From an uncultured Cryomorphaceae bacterium (GTDB taxonomy: Bacteria > Bacteroidota > Bacteroidia > Flavobacteriales > Schleiferiaceae), in assembly GCA_937120475.1 (NCBI GenBank), contig CAKZJV010000007.1, positions 2,744,068 through 2,808,067 on the forward strand: a stretch of 64,000 bases of DNA. The letters are read 5' to 3'. The translations under genes and the position numbers were made by a program. Below are positions 50,046 to 56,617 of the stretch, in pieces; the stretch's first letter is position 1; the number at the start of each line of letters is the position of its first letter. The notes under the pieces were generated by a model, which saw nothing but the letters and a program-made list of their open reading frames with translations, was not told the DNA's origin and did no database searches.

Positions 50046-50322
50046 CTTCAGCTATTTTTTGTCTTAAAACATCATCAGTGTTGTATTCTAGATCCAGGGT
50101 ATGAGTACACCGTAAAGTGAACTGAAAAACACCCGGTTTAAAGCCCAGTTCCCTGAAATTGAAGCCGTAGTTTATGTAGTAGCTGTTGGAATACCCGGAT
50201 TTTTGCAGGTAAACGCCTTTATTCAGTTCCTGCCCGGCCATTATCCATTTATTGCCTTTTCGTTTAAAGCCAAGCGGTTGAAGAGATTGGTGAAAGAGAA
50301 GTTTTACTTCTTCGTTGGTCAT
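50035..50322 (-). CDS. DUF4304-like protein, 3' end within a repeat
   Basis: 95 residues from ATG 50322; the frame is open upstream only because it reads through repeat copy C, which cannot be protein by design. The body (FHQSLQPLGFKRKGNKW, VYLQKSGYSNSYYINYGF, FQFTLRCTHTLDLEY) fits a DUF4304-type fold. Its stop TAG is supplied by the CTAG of repeat copy B, so the C-terminus, shorter than usual for the family, appears to have been cut by repeat insertion. Either a working short version or a decaying gene. Neighbours are another small gene and the repeats only. Confidence 0.62.
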   Translation of the reverse strand: MTNEEVKLLFHQSLQPLGFKRKGNKWIMAGQELNKGVYLQKSGYSNSYYINYGFNFRELGFKPGVFQFTLRCTHTLDLEYNTDDVLRQKIAEAPR

Positions 50323-50356
50323 AAAGTTGGGTAAGGAGGTTAAAGCTTTTGTGTGG

Positions 50357-50391
50357 TTTAGCACGAGTGTGACGCTTGTGCTAGCGCGGGG
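50357..50391 (+). repeat. 35-bp palindromic repeat, copy C
   Basis: TTTAGCACGAGTGTGACGCT followed by TGTGCTAGCGCGGGG. Lies between the two small genes, 34 bp before the DUF4304 start and 9 bp after the stop of the DUF2007-like gene. Relative to copy B, three substitutions all keep the stem as G-T/wobble pairs. Confidence 0.85.
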
Positions 50392-50399
50392 ATGCCACC

Positions 50400-51053
50400 T
50401 TATGCAATCAAGAAAGCATAAATGAGCCACAGTGGAAAGACAATAATGCCGATCAAGAGCATATTCCGACCATGTTTTCGGTCAGAGGCCGTGTAACTAT
50501 AAACTCTTGTGCCATTGGGTAGTGTTTTTTGCTGGCTCCATATAAAGTAGCCCATGAAAACCCCGAGCAGGCCGCCCAACACAGAACTCAAATAGCCTAT
50601 AACTAGCCAGACTTTTCCGGTTTTTTCCGGCTCCGCCAGTTCATTTATTCTCTTCTGTCTTAAAATTGTAATCTGATCGTCACTAATTTCCTCCCCGCGC
50701 GAATTCAGGATTTTTCTTGCCAGAGATATGTCAAATTCTCCCCACTCATCTTGCTTTGAAAGTAATTCCTTTAGTTCGTCATCAGTAAACTCAAATAGAT
50801 AATGCTCTTTATCAACCGTGTCAAGATCAATATCTAGGGACCGTTCAAGGATCATCTGCGCCTTCTCAAACTCGGTGGATGGGATTTTTAACTCCAGTTG
50901 CGGTTGATGAGTATTTCCAAAAAAAGTGGAATCAACCGGAGGCGAGTTATTAATCAGCCGGACTTGAATGTTATTATCTTTTAAGGTTTTCGCAACCTCC
51001 TGAGCCTGATTAAAATCTGAAAATCGTTTAAATACTGAATAGTTTGGTTCCAT
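50400..51053 (-). CDS. DUF2007-like protein with C-terminal membrane helices
   Basis: 217 residues from ATG 51053; upstream in-frame residues come from repeat copy D and are not counted. The N-terminal part (YSVFKRFSDFNQAQEVAKTL, VRLINNSPP, LELKIPSTEFEKAQMIL) has the DUF2007 signal-transducing-protein fold, then a charged middle (FTDDELKELLSKQDEW) and two or three hydrophobic helices at the end. Related membrane-linked DUF2007 proteins occur in Bacteroidota without known roles. Bracketed by copies C and D of the repeat. Confidence 0.68.
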   Translation of the reverse strand: MEPNYSVFKRFSDFNQAQEVAKTLKDNNIQVRLINNSPPVDSTFFGNTHQPQLELKIPSTEFEKAQMILERSLDIDLDTVDKEHYLFEFTDDELKELLSKQDEWGEFDISLARKILNSRGEEISDDQITILRQKRINELAEPEKTGKVWLVIGYLSSVLGGLLGVFMGYFIWSQQKTLPNGTRVYSYTASDRKHGRNMLLIGIIVFPLWLIYAFLIA

Positions 51054-51105
51054 CATCTCACTGTGTTGCTGACTTTGGTTGTAAAACTCCACCATTCTAT
51101 AATCT

Positions 51106-51140
51106 CCCCTCGCTGGCGCGAGCGTCACGCTCGTGCCTAT
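51106..51140 (-). repeat. 35-bp palindromic repeat, copy D (inverted)
   Basis: On the minus strand GGCACGAGCGTGACGCTCGC followed by GCCAGCGAGGGG, opposite in orientation to copies B and C. Inner palindrome GCACGAGCGT-G-ACGCTCGTGC is perfect when read on the plus strand partner arms. It ends 2 bp from the hutU stop. Confidence 0.8.
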
Positions 51141-51141
51141 A

Positions 51142-53160
51142 TTATCCAAATAAGTCTCTCAAACTATCCCCCTCCACCACCTCCGGCAAGGTTACCTTCA
51201 AACCCGGGGTGCGTTCCATCTCGCGTTGAATGGCAAAAAGGGCCGGTTCATTGCGGGCCCAGCTCCTGCGGGCAATGCCGTTGTTTACATCGTAAAGGAG
51301 CATGTTCTGCAGCCTGCGGTTGGCATCATCGCTGCCGTCCAGCAGCATACCGAAGCCACCGTTCATTACCTCACCCCAGCCTACACCACCACCGTTGTGA
51401 ATGCTCACCCAGGTAGCCCCCCTGAAGCTGTCACCAATTACGTTTTGTATGGCCATATCCGCAGTAAAGCGGGAGCCATCGTAAATATTGGAAGTCTCCC
51501 GGTAGGGTGAGTCCGTACCGCTCACATCATGGTGGTCGCGGCCCAATACCACCGGGCCGATCTTCCCAGCCTTAATAGCTTCGTTAAAGGCCTGGGCAAT
51601 CTTAATCCGCCCTTCCGAGTCGGCATAAAGGATACGCGCCTGGGAGCCGACTACCATCTTATTCTCTCCGGCTGCCTGTATCCAGCGGATGTTATCCTCC
51701 ATCTGCTGGCGTATCTCATCCGGGGCGGAAGACGCCATTTTGGAGAGTACCTCCGTGGCCAGGCGGTCGGTATAGTCTAAGTCTTCCGTTTTGCCGGAAG
51801 TACACACCCAACGGAAAGGCCCGAAACCGTAATCAAAACACATGGGACCCATAATGTCTTGCACATAGCTGGGATATTTGAATTCACGGCCCAGGCTGGG
51901 CTCAGGGTTCATTACGTTACCTCCGGCACGGCTGGCTTCCAGTAAAAAGGCGTTGCCATAGTCAAAAAAGTAGGTGCCTTTTTCGGTGTGTTTATTCACC
52001 GCATTAGCATGCCTGCGCAGGCTTTCCTGCACCAGTTCTTTAAAGTGATCGGGGTCATTGGCCATCATTACGTTGGCTTCCTCGTAGCTAAGCCCGGCCG
52101 GGTAATAACCGCCCGCCCACGGATTGTGGAGGGAGGTTTGATCCGAGCCCAGGTCCACATAAATATCTTCGGCCGCAAAGCGCTCCCAAACGTCCACCAC
52201 GTTGCCCTCGTAGGCAATGGATACCGTTTCCCGGTTTTTTTGCGCTTTGCGTACCCGCTCCACCAGTTCGTTGAGGTCATCGGTAATCTCGTCCACCCAA
52301 CCCTGCTCATGCCGTTTGCGGGAGGCTTTAGGGTTTACCTCGGCTGTTACGGAGATGCATCCGGATATATTCCCGGCCTTGGGCTGTGCCCCGCTCATAC
52401 CACCCAGTCCGGCTGTTACAAATAAAGCCCCGCTGTTGGGTTCCTTGCCCACTTTGCGCAGGGCGTTCAATACGGTAATGGTGGTGCCGTGTACAATCCC
52501 CTGCGGACCGATGTACATATAGCTGCCGGCCGTCATTTGCCCGTACTGGGTTACGCCCAGAGCATTGTATTTTTCCCAGTCGTCCGGTTGCGAATAGTTG
52601 GGGATCATCATACCGTTGGTTACTACCACGCGGGGTGCATCCTTGTGCGAGGGAAACAAGCCCATAGGATGGCCACTGTACATGTGCAGGGTTTGTTCCT
52701 CGGTCATTTCCGCCAGGTATTGCATGGTGATGAGGTACTGCGCCCAATTCTGGAATACGGCCCCGTTGCCCCCATAGGTAATCAGTTCATGCGGGTGCTG
52801 CGCCACGGCTGGGTCCAGGTTGTTCTGGATCATCAACATTATGGCTTTGGCCTGCTGTGATTTGCCGGGGTACTGGTCAATGGCGCGCGCGCGCATCTCG
52901 TAATCCGGGCGGAAGCGGTACATGTAAATACGACCGTATTGTTTCAGCTCCTCCGCAAATTCAGCGGCTAGTTCTTTGTGCCACTTTTGCGGAAAATAGC
53001 GCAGGGCATTTTGCAGGGCCAGTGCTTTTTCCTCCTTGCTCAGGATGTCTTTACGCCTGGGGGCGTGGTTAGTATCCGGGTCATAGGCTTTAGGGGCCGG
53101 TAATTCTGTGGGTATCCCCTCTTGTATTTGTTGCTGAAAGCTGCGGGTAGCTGTTTCCAT
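51142..53160 (-). CDS. hutU: urocanate hydratase
   Basis: 672 residues, second enzyme of histidine degradation, converting urocanate to imidazolone propionate with tightly bound NAD+. YGGNGAVFQNW, GHPMGLFPSH, TAGLGGMSGAQP, CISVTAEVNP and DHHDVSGTDSPYRETS blocks are the hutU signatures, including the active-site region with the conserved Cys (MCFDYGFGPFRWVC). No hutH, hutI or hutG genes lie in this window. It starts 3 bp after the DUF5522 stop, so the two are one operon. Confidence 0.95.
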   Translation of the reverse strand: METATRSFQQQIQEGIPTELPAPKAYDPDTNHAPRRKDILSKEEKALALQNALRYFPQKWHKELAAEFAEELKQYGRIYMYRFRPDYEMRARAIDQYPGKSQQAKAIMLMIQNNLDPAVAQHPHELITYGGNGAVFQNWAQYLITMQYLAEMTEEQTLHMYSGHPMGLFPSHKDAPRVVVTNGMMIPNYSQPDDWEKYNALGVTQYGQMTAGSYMYIGPQGIVHGTTITVLNALRKVGKEPNSGALFVTAGLGGMSGAQPKAGNISGCISVTAEVNPKASRKRHEQGWVDEITDDLNELVERVRKAQKNRETVSIAYEGNVVDVWERFAAEDIYVDLGSDQTSLHNPWAGGYYPAGLSYEEANVMMANDPDHFKELVQESLRRHANAVNKHTEKGTYFFDYGNAFLLEASRAGGNVMNPEPSLGREFKYPSYVQDIMGPMCFDYGFGPFRWVCTSGKTEDLDYTDRLATEVLSKMASSAPDEIRQQMEDNIRWIQAAGENKMVVGSQARILYADSEGRIKIAQAFNEAIKAGKIGPVVLGRDHHDVSGTDSPYRETSNIYDGSRFTADMAIQNVIGDSFRGATWVSIHNGGGVGWGEVMNGGFGMLLDGSDDANRRLQNMLLYDVNNGIARRSWARNEPALFAIQREMERTPGLKVTLPEVVEGDSLRDLFG

Positions 53161-53163
53161 GCT

Positions 53164-53322
53164 TTATTTTTTTCGGAATGAATTGGTTTTACGATCGTAG
53201 CCGTAAGGGCAATGTTTGCAACCACTTTGGCAGCAGCGCCCTCGTTTAAGGTGGTATTGCCGGGTAAAAACGATGAAACCCTCATCGCTGTAATAATAGT
53301 CTCCTTCTTCCAGTTGTGGCAT
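53164..53322 (-). CDS. DUF5522 small protein
   Basis: 52 residues, too short for most gene callers. DYYYSDEGFIVFT is followed by QYHLKRGRCCQSGCKHCPYGY, the DUF5522 signature, with CC and CxxC pairs that could bind zinc or an iron-sulphur cluster. Stop and hutU start are 3 bp apart, so it is probably cotranscribed with hutU. A perfect TAGCTTTG lies 4 bp before its ATG. Function unknown; the family is common in Bacteroidota next to unrelated genes. Confidence 0.85.
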   Translation of the reverse strand: MPQLEEGDYYYSDEGFIVFTRQYHLKRGRCCQSGCKHCPYGYDRKTNSFRKK

Positions 53323-53326
53323 AGTG

Positions 53327-53334
53327 CAAAGCTA
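53327..53334 (-). promoter_or_regulatory. Bacteroidota -7 element TAGCTTTG
   Basis: Perfect TAnnTTTG on the minus strand, 4 bp upstream of the DUF5522 ATG; predicted promoter of the DUF5522-hutU operon. Confidence 0.6.
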
Positions 53335-53340
53335 AACAAC

Positions 53341-53419
53341 GTGAAGGTGAAAGCCGAAGGTTTCAGTTGAAGGTTGAAGGCCTGCCGGTAGGCTGGTTCA
53401 AAGTTGAAGGTTTGGGTTG
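53341..53419 (+). repeat. degenerate GTTGAAGG tandem repeat
   Basis: Five to six copies of (G)TTGAAGGTT-like units, interrupted by a GCCTGCCGGTAGGC inverted repeat. Between hutU's upstream gene and the PLP enzyme. Probably a simple-sequence expansion. Confidence 0.6.
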
Positions 53420-53439
53420 GATATTCTGATCTTTGCCCT

Positions 53440-54390
53440 GTGAAAGAATTCGAGGCCATACACTCTCCACTGCAGCATATCGATACTATCCATAATGTTG
53501 AGTTGTGGATGAAGCGGGACGATCAGATTCACCCTAAGGTAAGTGGTAACAAATGGCGCAAGCTGAAATACTATCTCGAAGACTTCAGAAAGAGCGGTAA
53601 AGAAGTGATCCTCACTTTTGGCGGGGCTTTTTCCAATCACCTGGCGGCTACGGCCGCTTTAGGTAAAATGACCGGCATTCCCACCAAGGCGCTGGTACGA
53701 GGTGAGGAGGTAAGCAGTAACCCTACGCTGGATTTTTGCCGGAATTGCGGTATGGAGATCGAAGCCATCCCGCGTAAGCGTTATGATAGCAAGGACGATC
53801 CGGAGTTTTTAAAGATGATGGAAGAAACACTACCCAAAGTTTATATCATCCCGGAAGGGGGCAAGGGGGTTTTGGGAATGCGCGGTTGTGCGGATATTGT
53901 TAAGGAGCTGCCCGGTGGTTTGGATGTAATCTGCTGTTCGGGGGGGACGGGTACCACCATGGCGGGTATGTTGACGGCTGATTATCCCGCTCAATTTGAA
54001 CTGTACCCGGCCTTGAAAGGCGGTATTTTCCTGAAGCGCGCTATTGATGGGTACCTGGCTGACTATCAGCGGGCATTTTCAACAAAAGGGCATGGAAAAA
54101 AAGTGCGGATGGAACGCCTTTCCATCGTTGAAAATTATCATTTTGGCGGCTACGGAAAAACCCGGCCTGAGCTGATTGATTTCATGAATGATTTTTACGA
54201 TCGCTACGGCATTCCGCTCGATCCCGTTTACACGGGTAAAATGATGTTCGGCATTATGGAGGGGCTGGAGCAACGAAAGTGGGAGCCGGGAACTAAAATT
54301 GTGGCCATCCACACCGGGGGGCTACAGGGAATAAAAGGTATGAACCAACGTTTACAAAAGTCGGGAAACACTTTGCATTATGAGGGCTAA
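53440..54390 (+). CDS. ACC deaminase/D-cysteine desulfhydrase-like PLP enzyme
   Basis: 316 residues from GTG 53440 (a TTG 36 bp upstream is in frame but falls in the GTTGAAGG repeats, and a GATCTTTG -7-like element ends 5 bp before the GTG). PLP fold type II: WMKRDDQIHPKVSGNKWRKLKYY with the PLP Lys in GNKWRK, LTFGGAFSNHLAA, the phosphate loop CCSGGTGTTMAG, and a late HTGGLQG. Degrades 1-aminocyclopropane-1-carboxylate or D-cysteine to ketoacid and ammonia. Overlaps the glucosaminidase gene by 11 bp. Confidence 0.88.
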   Translation: MKEFEAIHSPLQHIDTIHNVELWMKRDDQIHPKVSGNKWRKLKYYLEDFRKSGKEVILTFGGAFSNHLAATAALGKMTGIPTKALVRGEEVSSNPTLDFCRNCGMEIEAIPRKRYDSKDDPEFLKMMEETLPKVYIIPEGGKGVLGMRGCADIVKELPGGLDVICCSGGTGTTMAGMLTADYPAQFELYPALKGGIFLKRAIDGYLADYQRAFSTKGHGKKVRMERLSIVENYHFGGYGKTRPELIDFMNDFYDRYGIPLDPVYTGKMMFGIMEGLEQRKWEPGTKIVAIHTGGLQGIKGMNQRLQKSGNTLHYEG

Positions 54391-55294
54391 ACTTTTTGGA
54401 TTGCTGATGTTGCTGGCCGGGTTTTCAGCGGCCGGTACCGGGGAATCGGTTACCATTACTTACATTGAAAAATACCGCGATGTAGCCATTCGCGAAATGA
54501 AAAAATTTGGTGTACCGGCCAGTATTACGCTGGCCCAGGGCATACTGGAGTCAGGTAGCGGGCAAAGTTACCTGGCCACCAAGGCCAATAATCATTTTGG
54601 TATTAAGTGCCACCTGGATTGGAACGGTAAAAGGGTGTACCAGGATGATGATGAAAAAAACGAATGTTTCCGGGCGTATAAGGACCCGGATGAGAGTTTT
54701 CGCGACCATTCCCTATTTCTGAAAAACCGCTCACGCTATGCTTCCCTTTTTAAAGAAGACCCTACGGATTACAAGGCCTGGGCCTATGGTTTAAAAAAGG
54801 CGGGCTATGCTACCAACCGTAAATATCCTGCGCTGCTCATCGATCTGATTGAGCGTTATGAACTGCATCAGTACGACCTGAAAGGCTTTAAGGTGGACGT
54901 GGAAGAGATGACCGAAAACGAGCCGGAAATACCAGCTTCCAAAGAGCTGAAGAGCTACCAGGTGAACGTTTCCAAAAACTACGTGGAGTACGTTACGGCC
55001 AAGGAGGGCGATTCTTTTGAAAGTATTTCCCAACAAGTGGATGTTTCCGTAAGGCGCCTTAAAAAGTACAATGAATTGGATGAGGATGTGGAACTGAAAG
55101 AAGGGCAACGAGTATATCTGCAGCCCAAACGTAAAAAGGCTTACCGTGACTTTGAACGGCATACGGTAAAGGAGGGGGAAACCCTGCACAGCATTTCGCA
55201 GCGGTACGGAGTAAAAATGAAATACCTGCGCAGGCTGAATAATCTTAACGAAGGTACCGAACTGATTCCCGGGGAGGAGTTGAAGTTGCGTTAG
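54380..55294 (+). CDS. glucosaminidase-LysM autolysin
   Basis: 304 residues. Signal peptide (MRAKLFGLLMLLAGFSAAG), then a GH73-type glucosaminidase domain: ITLAQGILESGSGQS with catalytic Glu57, ATKANNHFGIKCH, and YKAWAYGLKKAGYATN, and two LysM repeats (about 208-252 and 261-303) that bind peptidoglycan. Cleaves glycan chains in the periplasm during growth. Downstream of the PLP enzyme with an 11-bp overlap, though the two seem functionally unrelated. Confidence 0.92.
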   Translation: MRAKLFGLLMLLAGFSAAGTGESVTITYIEKYRDVAIREMKKFGVPASITLAQGILESGSGQSYLATKANNHFGIKCHLDWNGKRVYQDDDEKNECFRAYKDPDESFRDHSLFLKNRSRYASLFKEDPTDYKAWAYGLKKAGYATNRKYPALLIDLIERYELHQYDLKGFKVDVEEMTENEPEIPASKELKSYQVNVSKNYVEYVTAKEGDSFESISQQVDVSVRRLKKYNELDEDVELKEGQRVYLQPKRKKAYRDFERHTVKEGETLHSISQRYGVKMKYLRRLNNLNEGTELIPGEELKLR

Positions 55295-55298
55295 AGCT

Positions 55299-56573
55299 TT
55301 AGTGGCGGTTATCACAAAGGAGGTAAATAGGTGGTTCTTTCTTGTCTAAGAACCGGATGGAAGGGCATCCGAAGGAATTTCCCATGAAACCAAAAATGAT
55401 GGGTGGTTTATTCTTGAAAATCGCACCCGTCCACTGTTTTCCGTACTCTCTTTTATCACCTTGAATTTGAAGAGGTATGAGGTAGGTGCTTTCGGAATCT
55501 GTGAAAAAATCGTTGAACACTATTTCATTTGTAGCAGTATTGATCACCAAAAGGTAGGAGGGGAGCGCTATATTATCATAATTTCTGCGGGCCTTTATAA
55601 AATAGTCGTATTCCTTATAAGAAGAAGTGTAGATGTCGTCCGGTTCAGCGTTTCTAAATTTTTTCTTGACATCAACGGGTATAAACTCCCGGCTAAATAC
55701 TTTAACTACTGTAGAACTGTCCATTGATTTCCATAGAATTGACCGGACCTTTCCGATCTGAAAAGGATTATGAGTGCCCACATAAGCAAAAGTTTCCCCC
55801 TCTAATGTGTATTTTCTTCCCAGGTTAAATCCGATCTCATAATTATATTCCTGAATGTTTTCATCGCCCTGCGAGTAAATGTTCACAGGCGCTATTACTG
55901 GTAGTTTAGCCACTGGGAATTTAAGAATGGAGTCAACATTGATATTATAGAGGAAAACAGTATCATTAGGCGATATCTTCATCTTTTTAAGAAATAGTTC
56001 CTTACTATCAGAGTTGAGCTTTATCGTGTCTTTTCCAAAGTCTGTTTTGCGAATAATGGTCAGCGAATCGTCCTCATAATTCCAGGGGTATTTCTCCGAG
56101 AGGTTCACAAAAGCCTGTCTGGTTTCATCATCAGTCTTGTAAAAAGCACTTGCTGTATAGATGTTTAGGTCGGCAAAAGTGTAGTTTGAAGACAAAAATA
56201 TGCTAAGAACGTATGCAGTATCTGCCCCTTGTTCAATAGCTAACCATTCTCCCTCTCCGGTTGCCCCTTTTTCAGTTACCGTTTCAAAAACCCCGCTATG
56301 CCTAAACACTTTTACCGGGGTATTCAATGAGAGCTGCCCCAACACCTTCCCCTTCGGGGATTGGTGATAGTTTACACCGGAACGGGCGCTGACAAAGTAA
56401 TATTCATAACGTATTGGGGCAGGCGGATCTTCTGAAAGTAACGGAGTAGTATTTACTGGTGCGGAATCCGTTTCTACCGGCTTTTTGGAGCTTGATTTTG
56501 AGGTGGTTTGTGGTTGACAGGCGAACTGCGCCAGCATTAGGGAGAGAACGATAAACCGTTTGTACATTTTCAT
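55299..56573 (-). CDS. lipoprotein with SH3-like domain
   Basis: 424 residues. Lipobox AQFAC (Cys19). After a Ser/Pro/Lys-rich linker comes an SH3b-like domain (about 60-125: VSARSGVNYHQSP, VKVFRHSGVFE, WLAIEQGADTAYVLSIF), then ~300 residues without a known motif, ending FGCPSIRFLDKKEPPIYLLCDN. SH3b domains usually bind cell-wall peptides, which fits the convergent glucosaminidase, 4 bp away. The large C-terminal part is unassigned. Confidence 0.72.
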   Translation of the reverse strand: MKMYKRFIVLSLMLAQFACQPQTTSKSSSKKPVETDSAPVNTTPLLSEDPPAPIRYEYYFVSARSGVNYHQSPKGKVLGQLSLNTPVKVFRHSGVFETVTEKGATGEGEWLAIEQGADTAYVLSIFLSSNYTFADLNIYTASAFYKTDDETRQAFVNLSEKYPWNYEDDSLTIIRKTDFGKDTIKLNSDSKELFLKKMKISPNDTVFLYNINVDSILKFPVAKLPVIAPVNIYSQGDENIQEYNYEIGFNLGRKYTLEGETFAYVGTHNPFQIGKVRSILWKSMDSSTVVKVFSREFIPVDVKKKFRNAEPDDIYTSSYKEYDYFIKARRNYDNIALPSYLLVINTATNEIVFNDFFTDSESTYLIPLQIQGDKREYGKQWTGAIFKNKPPIIFGFMGNSFGCPSIRFLDKKEPPIYLLCDNRH

Positions 56574-56617
56574 GGACTTTGATCAGGTTAATGTCCACTA
56601 AAAGTAGATAACCTGGT

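Noticed and set aside
51054-51149. N-terminal extension of the DUF2007-like protein
   Set aside because: Encoded by repeat copy D and overlapping hutU; unlike the rest of the protein.
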